Positions 1-9,261 of a DNA stretch of 64,000 bases are shown one piece after another. The DNA comes from Prevotella sp. (GTDB lineage Bacteria > Bacteroidota > Bacteroidia > Bacteroidales > Bacteroidaceae). The stretch is from the NCBI GenBank assembly GCA_017458225.1, contig JAFTFX010000019.1, positions 33,029-97,028 on the forward strand. The letters run 5' to 3'. The position numbers and the translations under genes were made by a program. Below the pieces are notes generated by a model. That model was not told the DNA's origin. It made no database searches and saw only the letters and a program-made list of their open reading frames with translations. Position 1 is the first letter of the stretch. Each line of letters begins with the position of its first letter.

Positions 1-155
1 TCGGGTTCCAGCGTATCGTCGTCGATGCTCAGTTCTTTTTTCTTCAAGTCGCGGATGTGTCCGTAACTCGACATCACTTTAAAGTCCTTGCCAAGAAACT
101 TCTCAATCGTCTTTGCCTTGGCAGGCGACTCCACAATGACCAGATTTTTTTCCAT
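1..155 (-). CDS. topA: DNA topoisomerase I, N-terminal part (cut by window edge)
   Basis: Only the first 51 codons are inside the window; the gene runs leftward off the edge. The translated start reads [20 protein letters not shown] and continues with a YGHIRDL segment, which is the Toprim start of bacterial type IA topoisomerase I (conserved [10 protein letters not shown], with the catalytic glutamate in VES). The family relaxes negatively supercoiled DNA through a transient tyrosine-DNA link; the tyrosine lies outside the window. The ATG at 153-155 is about 30 nt downstream of a -7 box at 186-193, which supports this start. Confidence 0.93.
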   Translation of the reverse strand, partial: MEKNLVIVESPAKAKTIEKFLGKDFKVMSSYGHIRDLKKKELSIDDDTLEP

Positions 156-185
156 GTTTTGTATACGTTTTGAGTCTTTGGGCTG

Positions 186-193
186 CAAAAGTA
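186..193 (-). promoter_or_regulatory. Bacteroidetes -7 box for topA
   Basis: On the minus strand this reads TACTTTTG, matching the Bacteroidetes primary sigma factor consensus TAnnTTTG. Transcription would start near 178-180, giving a leader of about 25 nt before the topA ATG. Confidence 0.6.
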
Positions 194-290
194 GGCAAAA
201 GTTTTGGTTACACCTTATATATATACTGTTAATTTAGTTTTCTTAACGATTGGGGGCAAAATCGCCGGTTTTTGCGAAGATTTTGCAATA

Positions 291-400
291 AGCGTCAAAT
301 TCCGCTCTGTTTAACGTCAAGTTTCGCTCTAATTAGCGTCAAATCACATTCTAATTTGACGCTAATTAGAGCGAAACTTGACGTTAATTAGAGCATGATT
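291..400. repeat. Five-unit 22-nt repeat array with a 34-bp perfect inverted repeat
   Basis: Units start at 291, 313, 335, 357 and 379, exactly 22 nt apart. The first three share a word of the form [A]GCGTCAA-TT-CGCTCTAATT; the last two carry the reverse complement. As a result 311-344 and 354-387 form a perfect 34-bp inverted repeat around a 9-nt spacer. The TAA stop of the Nudix gene (384-386) lies inside the right arm. The array lies between the Nudix stop and the topA promoter, so it may end transcription or stabilise the Nudix 3' end; there is no clear T-run, so an ordinary intrinsic terminator is not evident. Confidence 0.85.
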
Positions 401-947
401 TGATATTAATTGTTGAGGAGGGCGATAATAGCCGTTTTTCGAGGGCTTTTTTTACCCCCTGGCTGATGCTGTGCAGACCGAATTTCCGATAGTCCACATC
501 CTCCAGCGCCATCCATCTCAGTTCCGCCACGTCGTCGTCGGCTTTGGGCTGAACATTGTCGGGCACGCGCACCAGGAAGAACATGTCGAGTGTATGGATG
601 GTCATGCCCGAATATTCGTACAGGTTCGGTATGGAGAACAGATACTGGTAGTTGTCGACGCTCATACCGGTCTCTTCCTGAATTTCGCGCAGCAGTCCTT
701 CTTCCGCCGTCTCGCCCATGTCTACGAAGCCGCCCACCAGGTCGAGTGTGCCCTTGGCCGGCTCCTTGGCGCGTGTGGCCACCAGCAGCTGGCCGCGCTC
801 GTTCATGATGAAGGCCACCGTGGCCGAGCAGGGGTTGGCATAGTAGGTGAAGCCGCAGTCGCGGCATTTCTTGCTCTTGAAGTTGTTTTCTTCAAAATGG
901 CGGCTGCCGCACACGGGGCAGTAGCCGAACTTGTCTAATGGATGCAA
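384..947 (-). CDS. Nudix hydrolase with N-terminal zinc ribbon
   Basis: Predicted to cleave a nucleoside diphosphate linked to another group; the substrate cannot be told from sequence. The Nudix box GX5EX7REUXEEXGU is complete at residues 73-95 (G73, E79, R87-E88, E91-E92, G94). A four-cysteine zinc ribbon precedes it (C10, C13, C28, C31), an arrangement seen in NudC-like NADH pyrophosphatases and in stand-alone Bacteroidetes Nudix proteins. The length of 187 aa fits the latter. The start is only 4 nt past the end of the lipoprotein gene upstream, so the two are probably co-transcribed. The last dozen residues (Ser/Asn-rich) are encoded by the 22-nt repeat array, so the C-terminal tail is probably a by-product of that array. 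Confidence 0.85.
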   Translation of the reverse strand: MHPLDKFGYCPVCGSRHFEENNFKSKKCRDCGFTYYANPCSATVAFIMNERGQLLVATRAKEPAKGTLDLVGGFVDMGETAEEGLLREIQEETGMSVDNYQYLFSIPNLYEYSGMTIHTLDMFFLVRVPDNVQPKADDDVAELRWMALEDVDYRKFGLHSISQGVKKALEKRLLSPSSTINIKSCSN

Positions 948-951
948 GGCT

Positions 952-2094
952 TTATAAGAGTTTTTTGATTTCTTCCTCCAGGTCGCTCATCTGCGAGGAG
1001 CGTTTGTAGAGCGTGTTGCTGCGGTCTATGAGGAAATACTCGGGCAGCTGGCCCACCCGATAGCTGGCAGCACTCTCGCCGCTGGCATCGCGCACACTGA
1101 TCCACGGCAGTTGCAGCGTCATCTGTCGCCAGAAATGCTCGTCGGGGTCGAGCGACACCTGGTAGATCTCCAGTCCCTGCTCGTGATATTTGTTGTAGAG
1201 TCCGCGCAGCATCAGGATGCGCTGTGGCGAGTCTTGCAGGGTGAAGGTGTGGAAGTCCAGCAGCACCACGCGGCCTTTCAGTTCCGTCAGCGTGCGCTGC
1301 CGCCCCTTGTTGTCGGTCAGGTTGAGGTCTATCACACCCGATTCCACGATGATCGACTCGCCATTGGCGCGCTGCTCGTTACGGGCGTTGATGATGTGCT
1401 GGTCCTTCATGCTCTTGATCACGATGTCGTGCAGGTTCTTCGTGCGCTCGGCCTCGGGGTAGAAGGTGTCCCACGACGTTGCCACAGCGGCAAACACGCG
1501 TAGGTCGCCGTGGTTGGCTTCGGGGTCGAAGATGAGCCACGGGCCCAGGGTCTGGAACAGGGCGAAGTAGGCGTAGGTCATGTTCGGCCCCTGGAAGATA
1601 TACTCCTCGCGCACCTTCTCCTTGTAGGCATCGAGCAGGCGCGACAGCGAGTCTTGCGCTTCCTTGCGCGAGAACAGCCGACTGTCGTCCAGGGCTACGG
1701 TCTTGCGGTGCAGCTCCTGCTGCAGCAGGGCCAGCTCGCGAATCTTCGCGCAGTTCTCCGACCCCTCCACCTCGTAGCGGGCGGCCATGTTGGGCCATTG
1801 TGCCTTCACGCTGACGGTCTCGGTAGAGTCGATAGACAGGTTGATGATCTGGTCGGCAATGCGCAGCACGTAGAATTCGGGTGCCTCGGTGGCTGGTGCC
1901 TTGAAGCAAAAATTGCCCGTTTCATCGAGTTTCACGCTGTCCAGGGTCTTGAAATCTTTCAGTCCCACGTTCTCAAAATAGAGCATCGAGTCTGGTGCGC
2001 CCTCAATGCTTCCCTCCACAGTGAACTTCTCCCTGTTGTCGCAGGCCGTCAGTATCAGTGCAATGCCTAATGTCAGAAGTGCAGTTTTCTTCAT
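952..2094 (-). CDS. Thioredoxin-fold lipoprotein lacking the CXXC site
   Basis: A 380-aa predicted lipoprotein: signal peptide with lipobox LTAC (C18). The N-terminal half resembles the DUF4369-type beta domain that precedes thioredoxin domains in many Bacteroidetes proteins. The C-terminal ~110 residues follow the TlpA/AhpC-TSA pattern: GRVVLLDF at about residue 273, a helix with LRGLYNKYHEQGLEIYQVSLD, and the cis-proline strand LPEYFLIDR. Where active members have WCxxC, this one has HTFTLQDSP, and there is no cysteine in the whole domain. It therefore cannot act as a classical thiol-disulfide oxidoreductase and may be a binding or scaffold protein. Probably co-transcribed with the Nudix gene downstream. 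Confidence 0.8.
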   Translation of the reverse strand: MKKTALLTLGIALILTACDNREKFTVEGSIEGAPDSMLYFENVGLKDFKTLDSVKLDETGNFCFKAPATEAPEFYVLRIADQIINLSIDSTETVSVKAQWPNMAARYEVEGSENCAKIRELALLQQELHRKTVALDDSRLFSRKEAQDSLSRLLDAYKEKVREEYIFQGPNMTYAYFALFQTLGPWLIFDPEANHGDLRVFAAVATSWDTFYPEAERTKNLHDIVIKSMKDQHIINARNEQRANGESIIVESGVIDLNLTDNKGRQRTLTELKGRVVLLDFHTFTLQDSPQRILMLRGLYNKYHEQGLEIYQVSLDPDEHFWRQMTLQLPWISVRDASGESAASYRVGQLPEYFLIDRSNTLYKRSSQMSDLEEEIKKLL

Positions 2095-2377
2095 TTTTTT
2101 TTGTTTAATTTTAAATGAAATATCCCATTCTTTCTATCATGGTTATTTCAGCCAATCCAATATTGTTGTATTGCCTACGGCGTAACACGAATGACCACAA
2201 ATGACCACGAATGAATCATAAATTATTTATGAGTAATTTGTGGATATTCATGGTAATTTATGTAGCGTCGCAGACATATAAAATTCTCATGAATAATATA
2301 GGCTAAATTCATACATTCGTTGTTCTGTTCTTTGCCATTGTTGTGTTCTCTTTTGTTGATTACTGCCTGCAAAGGTA
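2095..2377 (-). promoter_or_regulatory. Long leader with short repeats and -7 box for the lipoprotein gene
   Basis: The only convincing leftward -7 box (TACCTTTG on the minus strand) is at 2370-2377, which would give the lipoprotein an unusually long leader of about 270 nt. The leader contains a 10-nt tandem word (CCACGAATGA-like, about 2190-2213), a perfect palindrome CATAAATTATTTATG at 2217-2231, and flanking ATTTGTGG / CCACAAAT arms. No protein-coding gene is supported in this stretch. A nearer promoter that does not fit the consensus cannot be excluded. Confidence 0.45.
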
Positions 2378-2439
2378 CGCAAAAATCATAAAAAACACAA
2401 ATTGTGGGCATTTTATTCTTTATTTTATATATAAATGAG

Positions 2440-2447
2440 TACCTTTG
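2440..2447 (+). promoter_or_regulatory. Bacteroidetes -7 box for pnp
   Basis: TACCTTTG matches TAnnTTTG. It lies 58 nt before the pnp ATG at 2505 and overlaps an upstream in-frame TTG at 2445, which argues that translation starts at 2505 and not further upstream. Confidence 0.7.
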
Positions 2448-2504
2448 CACCACTTTTTGCGCGAGTGCGCACTTATTATTTATTTTAGATGTTTTATTAA
2501 CAAG

Positions 2505-4907
2505 ATGAACGTAATTACAAAAACCCTTCAACTGGCTGATGGACGCACCATCACCATTGAAACCGGGAAAGTGGCAAAGCAGACCGACGGCAGCGTCATG
2601 CTGAAGATGAACAACACCGTACTTCTGGCCACTGTTTGTGCCGCAAAAGATGCAGTTCCCGGAACCGATTTCATGCCTTTGCAGGTAGACTATCGTGAGC
2701 AGTACAGCGCTGCAGGCCGTTTCCCCGGCGGATTCACCAAGCGCGAAGGCAAAGCCTCTGACAATGAAATCCTGACATCGCGACTGGTGGACCGCGTTCT
2801 CCGTCCACTCTTCCCCAGTAATTATCACGCTGAAGTTTTCGTCAATGTCATGCTGCTCTCAGCCGACGGTGTCGATCAGCCCGATGCGCTGGCCGGCTTT
2901 GCCGCCTCGGCAGCACTGGCATGTTCCGATATCCCCTTCGAGTGCCCCATCAGTGAGGTGCGCGTGGCCCGTGTGAACGGCGAGTATGTCATCGACCCCA
3001 CCTTCGAGCAGATGAAGCAGGCCGACATGGACATCATGGTGGGTGCCTCTGCCGAGAACATCATGATGGTGGAAGGCGAGATGAAGGAAGTCAGTGAGCA
3101 AGACCTGCTCGGAGCCCTGAAGGCTGCCATGGGGGCCATCAAGCCCATGTGCGAGCTGCAGACCGCTCTCAGCAAGGAGCTGGGCAAGGACGTGAAGCGC
3201 GAGTACAACCACGAGGTGAACGACGAGGCCCTGCGCGCCCGCATGAATAAAGAGCTGTACCAGCCCGCCTACGATATCACCAAGCAGGCCCTGCCCAAGC
3301 AGGACCGTGCCGATGCCTTCGAGAAACTGCTGGCCGACTTCAAGGAGAAGTTCTTCGCCGAGCGCAGTCAGGTGCTCAGCGACAGTGTCGCTGAGAACCA
3401 AACCGAGGGGGCCGAGATCAGTGACGACGAGTACTCGGCCATGATGGACCGCTACTACCACGACGTGGAGCGCGATGCCATGCGCCGCTGTATCCTTGAC
3501 GAGGGCATCCGTCTCGATGGCCGCAAGACCACCGATATCCGCCCCATCTGGTGCGAGGTGAGCCCCCTGCCCATGCCTCACGGAAGTGCCATCTTCACCC
3601 GTGGCGAGACGCAGTCGCTCAGCACCTGCACCCTGGGCACCAAGCTCGACGAGAAGATGGTCGACGACGTGCTCGACAAGAGCTACATGCGCTTCCTGCT
3701 GCACTACAACTTCCCCCCGTTCTGCACGGGCGAGGCCAAGGCACAGCGCGGCGTGGGCCGTCGTGAGATTGGTCACGGCCACCTGGCATGGCGCGGCCTG
3801 AAGGGCCAGATTCCCGAGGACTTCCCCTACACGGTGCGTCTGGTCAGCCAGATCCTGGAGTCCAACGGTTCCAGCTCGATGGCTACCGTCTGCGCCGGCA
3901 CGCTGGCCCTGATGGATGCCGGTGTTCCCATGAAGAAGCCCGTCAGCGGTATCGCCATGGGTCTGATCAAGAACCCCGGTGAGGACAAGTATGCTGTGCT
4001 CAGCGATATCCTTGGCGACGAGGACCACTTGGGCGATATGGACTTCAAGACCACCGGTACACGCGACGGTCTGACAGCCACCCAGATGGATATCAAGTGC
4101 GACGGACTGTCGTTCGAGATTCTGGAGAAGGCCCTCATGCAGGCCAAGGCCGGTCGTGAGCACATCCTGAACTGCCTGACCGACACTATCGCCGAGCCAC
4201 GTGCCGAGCTGAAGCCTCAGGTGCCCCGCATCGTACAGATCGAGATACCCAAGGAGTTCATCGGTGCCGTCATCGGCCCTGGCGGCAAGATCATCCAGCA
4301 GATGCAGGAAGACACCCGCACCACCATCACCATCGACGAAGAGGATGGCGTGGGCAAGGTGCAGGTCAGCGGTCCCGACAAGGAGTCTATCGATGCTGCC
4401 CTGCAGAAGATCCGTGCCATTGTGGCCATCCCCGAGGTGGGCGAGGTCTACGAGGGTACCGTGCGCAGCATCATGCCTTACGGCTGCTTCGTTGAGATCA
4501 TGCCTGGCAAGGATGGTCTGCTCCATATCTCGGAGATTGACTGGAAGCGCCTGGAGACCGTCGAGGAGGCTGGCATCAAGGAGGGCGACAAGATCAATGT
4601 CAAGCTGCTTGAGATAGACCCGAAGACCGGCAAGTACAAGCTCTCGCACCGTGTGCTCATCCCGAAGCCCGAGGGCTACGTGGAGCGCGAGCGCCCCGCC
4701 CGTCGTGAGCGTGGCGAGCGTCAGGATCGCGGTGAGCGCGGCGAGCGTCGTCCCCGTCCTGAGCGTGGCGAGCGTCAGGACCGCCAGGAGCGTCGTCCTC
4801 GTCCTGAGCATCAGGAGCGTCGCCCCCGTCCTGAGCAGGAGGAGTATCATGAGCCCGTCAGCGAGCCCAAGGACTTCAACGACAGTCTCGACCACATGGA
4901 CTTCTAA
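2505..4907 (+). CDS. pnp: Polyribonucleotide nucleotidyltransferase (PNPase)
   Basis: Phosphorolytic 3'-5' exoribonuclease of RNA turnover. The protein starts [20 protein letters not shown] and shows two RNase PH domains separated by the helical linker, then a KH domain (GPGG loop at about residue 591) and an S1 domain (about 646-720, [20 protein letters not shown]). The core matches the family. The final ~80 residues are an unusual extension dominated by repeated Arg-Glu-Arg-Gly and RRPRPE words, ending in an acidic stretch; such a tail probably adds RNA or partner binding. The chosen ATG comes after the -7 box and gives the standard N-terminus. Unlike in enterobacteria it is not beside rpsO, and it ends at a strong terminator. 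Confidence 0.97.
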   Translation: MNVITKTLQLADGRTITIETGKVAKQTDGSVMLKMNNTVLLATVCAAKDAVPGTDFMPLQVDYREQYSAAGRFPGGFTKREGKASDNEILTSRLVDRVLRPLFPSNYHAEVFVNVMLLSADGVDQPDALAGFAASAALACSDIPFECPISEVRVARVNGEYVIDPTFEQMKQADMDIMVGASAENIMMVEGEMKEVSEQDLLGALKAAMGAIKPMCELQTALSKELGKDVKREYNHEVNDEALRARMNKELYQPAYDITKQALPKQDRADAFEKLLADFKEKFFAERSQVLSDSVAENQTEGAEISDDEYSAMMDRYYHDVERDAMRRCILDEGIRLDGRKTTDIRPIWCEVSPLPMPHGSAIFTRGETQSLSTCTLGTKLDEKMVDDVLDKSYMRFLLHYNFPPFCTGEAKAQRGVGRREIGHGHLAWRGLKGQIPEDFPYTVRLVSQILESNGSSSMATVCAGTLALMDAGVPMKKPVSGIAMGLIKNPGEDKYAVLSDILGDEDHLGDMDFKTTGTRDGLTATQMDIKCDGLSFEILEKALMQAKAGREHILNCLTDTIAEPRAELKPQVPRIVQIEIPKEFIGAVIGPGGKIIQQMQEDTRTTITIDEEDGVGKVQVSGPDKESIDAALQKIRAIVAIPEVGEVYEGTVRSIMPYGCFVEIMPGKDGLLHISEIDWKRLETVEEAGIKEGDKINVKLLEIDPKTGKYKLSHRVLIPKPEGYVERERPARRERGERQDRGERGERRPRPERGERQDRQERRPRPEHQERRPRPEQEEYHEPVSEPKDFNDSLDHMDF

Positions 4908-4936
4908 CCGAATCATTTTCTTTGACTTTATAGCAG

Positions 4937-4972
4937 GCCGGGTGTTCCCTTTAGCGGAGCGCCCGGCTTTTT
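4937..4972 (+). terminator. Intrinsic terminator after pnp
   Basis: Twelve-base arms at 4937-4948 and 4956-4967 (GCCGGGTGTTCC against GGAGCGCCCGGC, with two G-U pairs) are followed by five T residues. The rest of the 304-nt gap to the next gene holds AT-rich DNA, two ACACCTT words and the promoter at 5110. Confidence 0.88.
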
Positions 4973-5109
4973 CTTGCGCAGAGGTGCAGGGGCCCCAAAA
5001 CTACACCTTATTATATATAACGCGCGCGAGAATTGTGTTAAAATTACACCTTTTTTGAAGGTTCATGAAAAAAAACGTGAAAAATGATTGGAGTTATTAA
5101 ATTTTTGCT

Positions 5110-5117
5110 TATATTTG
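5110..5117 (+). promoter_or_regulatory. Bacteroidetes -7 box for the 1231-aa cargo gene
   Basis: TATATTTG matches TAnnTTTG and predicts a leader of about 90 nt before the ATG at 5212. It is the only consensus-like rightward box seen between pnp and the FAS1/SusCD run, so it may also feed those genes through read-through. Confidence 0.55.
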
Positions 5118-5211
5118 CAACCGATATGGCGGCTAACTGTGAAAGAAGCTGCCAGAACCTAAGAGAAAAACGTTTTTTTTATTACTAACTTTACTAATTT
5201 TTTTTAAGCTT

Positions 5212-8200
5212 ATGAAGTTTTCAAAACTACTCGTTTTGAGTGCACTGTGGCTCATTGGCCTTGGTGCAAACGCACAGGTCGAGCTTATTGATCGTGTAGC
5301 CCCCGTGGCTCCTGATTGGAATCCTAGATTCGATGATCAGGGAACGCTGACCGTTGACGACAATGTGGTGCAGACCCCCGCCACTTTTGAGGTGGGTAAG
5401 TTCTATGTTCTTTTTAATAAAGACAGAGAACTCTATTTCTCTCAGGGATGCAGCTGGTCAACACAGGCTGCTGCTGATGTTACACCTATTGTGGTGCGCT
5501 TCACCCTGCCTGACGGCAAGACTCTTGCTGATGGAGCACTGCTGTTGAACGATTTCAACCTCTACACAGGTAAGTGGAATCTTGCATTCTTCGATTCTGC
5601 AACAGGTATCTTTACTGATCGTAATACTCAGTCCAATTTCTATTGGAATGTAATTGATCAAGGTAATAATACCTATCGTCTGCAGGCATCTGAAGCTAAT
5701 CCCGACTTCACACCCACCAAGAACCCTGGCTTCGTGGGTCTGGATGACGCAACACAACAGGGTGGTGACACCCACGGGCGTGGTATAGGTGCTGATGCCT
5801 ATGCGCTGTCTCCGTTCCTTTCAGAAGGTGACGGTCACAGCATTGACTGGTACTTCTATGCACTGACAGGTATGGAAGAGTGGGATGAGTATCATGCTGG
5901 TCTCGAGATTTACAACCAGTCGGTTAACCTGAAGAAGGCCATCGAGACTGCTGAGGCTGACACTGAAGTTGATATTGCCACTGCTATTGCCGCTGCTGTT
6001 GACGTGTACAACAATGAGGGTGCTACAGCAGCCGAACTTGCTGCTGCCACCGAGGCTCTGAACAATGCTCGCAATGCTGCTCACGAGAACATCCTGAATG
6101 GCGCTTCTGCCAGCAATCCTAAGGATGCTTCTTACTTCATCGTGAACCCCGATTTTGACAACGTGAGCTCTGAAGGTTGGAGTGGCACAGCTCCCGGCTT
6201 GTCTGGTGATGGCAATCATGGAGCTGCCGGTGTTGCTGAGCACTACAATAAGACATTCAACACCTATCAGGAGTTGGAAGGCATGCCTGCAGGTATCTAC
6301 CGTCTGTCGGCTAAGACCGGCTTCCGTGGCTCTTACGACGACTTCAAGAACAATACGAACAACGTGGCCAAGCTCTATGCTGTTGCCGACGGTGACACCC
6401 TAACTACTGACATGAACAACCTGTGGTCTATTCTGAACACGGTTTCATTTGTAGAGAAGTACGGCTCGACCACTTATTTTGAGACACCTAATGCAGAGGG
6501 CTCAACCACTGACGGCGTGACCTACTACATTCCCAACAACCCCTCTACTTTCCGTCTCTATTATGAGGAAGAAGACAAGAACTACTATGACACCAACGTA
6601 TTCTTTGCCGTTGAGGAAGGCAAGGCCGTTGTCGGCGTGAGAAAAGACAGTAAGGTGACCGACACCGACTGGGCTATGTTCGACAAGTTCGCTCTGACCT
6701 ACTACGGAGCTGAGAGTGCCGAAGGATTCCAGGTTTGGCTGCAGAGCGCCAAGAAGAGTTTTGAGGGTCTGACCTATACCACTTCTTACTTTGAGGCTTA
6801 TGCTGAGAAGTTCGACGTGACGGTTACGTCGAAGGCTGATGTACTGGCTGCCATCGCTTCGGCTGAAGAACCCCTTGACTCGCTGAAGAAGAACATCAAC
6901 CTGTGGAGCCAGTATGTTGCCAAGGTAGCTGAGGCCGAGACTTTGGTGGCCGACCTAAATGATGTTGTTTCCGAAATAGTTGATGATTTAAGTGACTATG
7001 TTGAATGGGACTATGAGGAAATTATTGAGGCTCTTGAGTTGACCAATGAGGAAATTTTGGAAGAGATTGCAAAGGTTGAGGCAATGATTAAGGCTACCAA
7101 TAACCTCTACAAGGCTGGTGACGACCTCACCGCTCGCTTCCTGAAGAATGCCGACTTCTCGAATGGCAACACAGGCTGGAACAAGGCGAAAGACTCTCGT
7201 CCCGGACTGGCTTTCCGTGAGACCATTGCTGAGGCCTACGATACCGACTTCGATCTCTATCAGGAAGTGACCAACGTGCAGAAGGGTGTGTACGAGGTAA
7301 GCCTGCAGGGCTTCTTCCGCATGGCTCGTTCATCTGAAGCTTGGACAAAGTATCAGAATAATGAGCAGGTAACTGATGCCGGCGTTTACATCAACGACAA
7401 CAAGACTTCTTTGAAGTGTATCTTCGACGAGGGCCTAGAAATCGGTTCTGATGAAGAGGCTGCCAAGAAGGGCGGTTGGATGAATAACGAAGATGCTGCT
7501 TTCTCGTCGGGCAAGAATTATCCCGACGACATGGCCAGTGCTTCTTATGCATTCGGCCTGGTAAACGGCGATAACGAGCGCTACATGTATCAGAACAAGG
7601 CCTACGGTCTGGTATCTGAAGAAGGTCAGACCATCCGCGTGGGTATCAAGGGCGACGTGAGAGGTGCCAACTGGATTTGCTTCGACAACCTGCACCTGAA
7701 GTTCCTCGGTATGGATGCCAACACCATCGCTCCTATCCTGCAAGCAGCTTTGGATAATCTGCCCCGCACCGACGAGATGATGACCAAGACAACCTACGAG
7801 AAGTTTGCTGCTGTTAAGGCAGATGCCAACGCAGCCATTCAGGCTAATGATGGTAGTGCCATGTTCGAAGCACTGACAAAGATCTATGCTCTGTCTGACG
7901 AGGTGGCCAATTCTGTTGCTATCTGCAAAGCACTGAACGAAAAGGCTGAAGATCTGGCCGCTGAGGCAGATAATCCCGTCAACTCGGCATTTAAAACCGA
8001 TGCTTTACTGCTGGTGGAGGAAATCCAGAACAAGCTGACTGGCAAGCAAATGGAGGATGCTGAGATTGCTACCTATGAGGTGAAACTCATGGAGATGCGC
8101 ACCAACCTGATGCTGAATCCTGAATATGCTGGCGCTACAGTCGACGATCCCGTTGACCAGACCGCTGTCATCGTGACCCCGAGCTACGAGATAGGGGGTG

Positions 8201-8907
8201 CCAACTCTATCAAGGGCTGGAATGCCGATGGCTACAACTTCGGTAACGACGACACTCAGAAGAGTGCACTCCTGCTGGAGTTCTACAACAAGACATTCGA
8301 CCTCAACCAGACCATCTACGGCCTGCCCGCAGGCTACTATCTGCTGGGTGTGAACGCGTTCTGCCGCGTGGGTGGCAATGCCGAGGACTTCGCAGCATAC
8401 GCTGCTAAACCCGACAGCACCGAGGCTTACGTATATGCACAGCATGGCGAAACAATCGACTCTATAGGTGTGGCTTGCATGGCTAAGTTCGCACTGACCG
8501 AGGATCTTGGTATTGACGGTCAAGGTACCTACGAGAAAGACGGCGTAACCTACTATGTTCCTGGCTCTATGGTGTCATCCAATGCTTTCTTCGAGATGGG
8601 CTACTATCAGAACGACCTGCTCGTGAAGATCAATGCTGGTGAGGCTCTGCGCTTCGGCATCATGAAGAAGAAGAATACCAATACCGGTTGGGTGATCATG
8701 GACAACTGGACACTGAAGTATGTGGGCACCAACGACGATGTTGCTACCGCTATCGAAGTGGCCAAGGCCCAGACTGGTGCCGAGAACCTGAAGGTTGAAT
8801 TCTTCTCAGTTGACGGTCGCCGCGTGAACGCTGCCTTCAAGGGCATCGCTATCCAGAAGATCACCAAGGCCGACGGCACAGTGGTCGTGAAGAAAGTGCG
8901 CAAGTAA
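5212..8907 (+). CDS. Large T9SS-secreted protein with three carbohydrate-binding-like modules
   Basis: A 1231-aa protein with a signal peptide ending near GANAQ (residues 1-22). After an N-terminal beta-rich region (about 50-230) it alternates helical linkers with three similar beta-sandwich segments: about 309-501, 644-836 and 991-1172. Each opens with N-[PA]-[DS]-[FY]...GW, contains a Y-x-LxxGxY-type core (for example MPAGIYRLSAKTGF, VQKGVYEVSLQGF, LPAGYYLLGVNAF) and closes with W-x-x-[FM]-D-[NK]-[FLW]-x-L-x-[YF]. This resembles galactose-binding/CBM jelly rolls. The last ~40 residues (FFSVDGRRVN...GIAIQ...VVVKKVRK) look like a type A T9SS sorting tail, so the protein is probably exported and anchored at the cell surface by PorU/PorV. 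It probably binds glycans or adheres; no catalytic domain was recognised. It precedes the FAS1/SusCD operon. Confidence 0.75.
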   Translation: MKFSKLLVLSALWLIGLGANAQVELIDRVAPVAPDWNPRFDDQGTLTVDDNVVQTPATFEVGKFYVLFNKDRELYFSQGCSWSTQAAADVTPIVVRFTLPDGKTLADGALLLNDFNLYTGKWNLAFFDSATGIFTDRNTQSNFYWNVIDQGNNTYRLQASEANPDFTPTKNPGFVGLDDATQQGGDTHGRGIGADAYALSPFLSEGDGHSIDWYFYALTGMEEWDEYHAGLEIYNQSVNLKKAIETAEADTEVDIATAIAAAVDVYNNEGATAAELAAATEALNNARNAAHENILNGASASNPKDASYFIVNPDFDNVSSEGWSGTAPGLSGDGNHGAAGVAEHYNKTFNTYQELEGMPAGIYRLSAKTGFRGSYDDFKNNTNNVAKLYAVADGDTLTTDMNNLWSILNTVSFVEKYGSTTYFETPNAEGSTTDGVTYYIPNNPSTFRLYYEEEDKNYYDTNVFFAVEEGKAVVGVRKDSKVTDTDWAMFDKFALTYYGAESAEGFQVWLQSAKKSFEGLTYTTSYFEAYAEKFDVTVTSKADVLAAIASAEEPLDSLKKNINLWSQYVAKVAEAETLVADLNDVVSEIVDDLSDYVEWDYEEIIEALELTNEEILEEIAKVEAMIKATNNLYKAGDDLTARFLKNADFSNGNTGWNKAKDSRPGLAFRETIAEAYDTDFDLYQEVTNVQKGVYEVSLQGFFRMARSSEAWTKYQNNEQVTDAGVYINDNKTSLKCIFDEGLEIGSDEEAAKKGGWMNNEDAAFSSGKNYPDDMASASYAFGLVNGDNERYMYQNKAYGLVSEEGQTIRVGIKGDVRGANWICFDNLHLKFLGMDANTIAPILQAALDNLPRTDEMMTKTTYEKFAAVKADANAAIQANDGSAMFEALTKIYALSDEVANSVAICKALNEKAEDLAAEADNPVNSAFKTDALLLVEEIQNKLTGKQMEDAEIATYEVKLMEMRTNLMLNPEYAGATVDDPVDQTAVIVTPSYEIGGANSIKGWNADGYNFGNDDTQKSALLLEFYNKTFDLNQTIYGLPAGYYLLGVNAFCRVGGNAEDFAAYAAKPDSTEAYVYAQHGETIDSIGVACMAKFALTEDLGIDGQGTYEKDGVTYYVPGSMVSSNAFFEMGYYQNDLLVKINAGEALRFGIMKKKNTNTGWVIMDNWTLKYVGTNDDVATAIEVAKAQTGAENLKVEFFSVDGRRVNAAFKGIAIQKITKADGTVVVKKVRK

Positions 8908-9261
8908 GCAAGAACATAAAAATGATCAGACATAAAAAACTGACCAATCTCTAAAAAAACAGGGACTGGGGACGGGCAAAACCCGTCTCCAGCTCCTTGG
9001 TTTAAAAAACTTTCAGATTATCTGACTACTCTGATTACTCTGAATATTCTGAATACTCTGAATACTCCGATTATTCTGATTATTCCGACTACTCTGATCA
9101 CTCAGAACCCCCTGCCGCCCAACGGGCAGCCACCAAAAGCGAAACAACCCGGCCTGCTGCAAAAAGGCCGCCACTATAGAAAAACAACGGGCAGCACCCC
9201 TGCCCACCCAGAGAAGACTAAAGAACAATAACTATAAAAATATTAACAAAAAATCAAAACT
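8908..9261 (+). repeat. Intergenic hairpin and nine-base CTGAATACT-type repeats
   Basis: This 354-nt gap contains a hairpin at 8966-8992 (CTGGGGACGGG / CCCGTCTCCAG, one G-U pair) with only a weak T-run after it, so it may be a partial terminator. At 9017-9105 there are about nine copies of a degenerate 9-nt word (TCTGAATAC / TCTGATTAT / TCCGACTAC). Downstream are two small GC hairpins built on GGGCAG / CTGCCC. No TAnnTTTG box was found before the next gene at 9262, suggesting read-through or an alternative sigma factor. Confidence 0.6.

Noticed and set aside
2859-4916. A 685-codon open frame on the minus strand opposite pnp
   Set aside because: It is the reverse frame of the highly biased pnp coding sequence, with no family motif and a Leu/His/Gly-rich composition typical of shadows.
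9013-9228. Small minus-strand gene rich in Asn/Ser
   Set aside because: It is encoded by the CTGAATACT repeat words and lacks any start signal or conserved motif.
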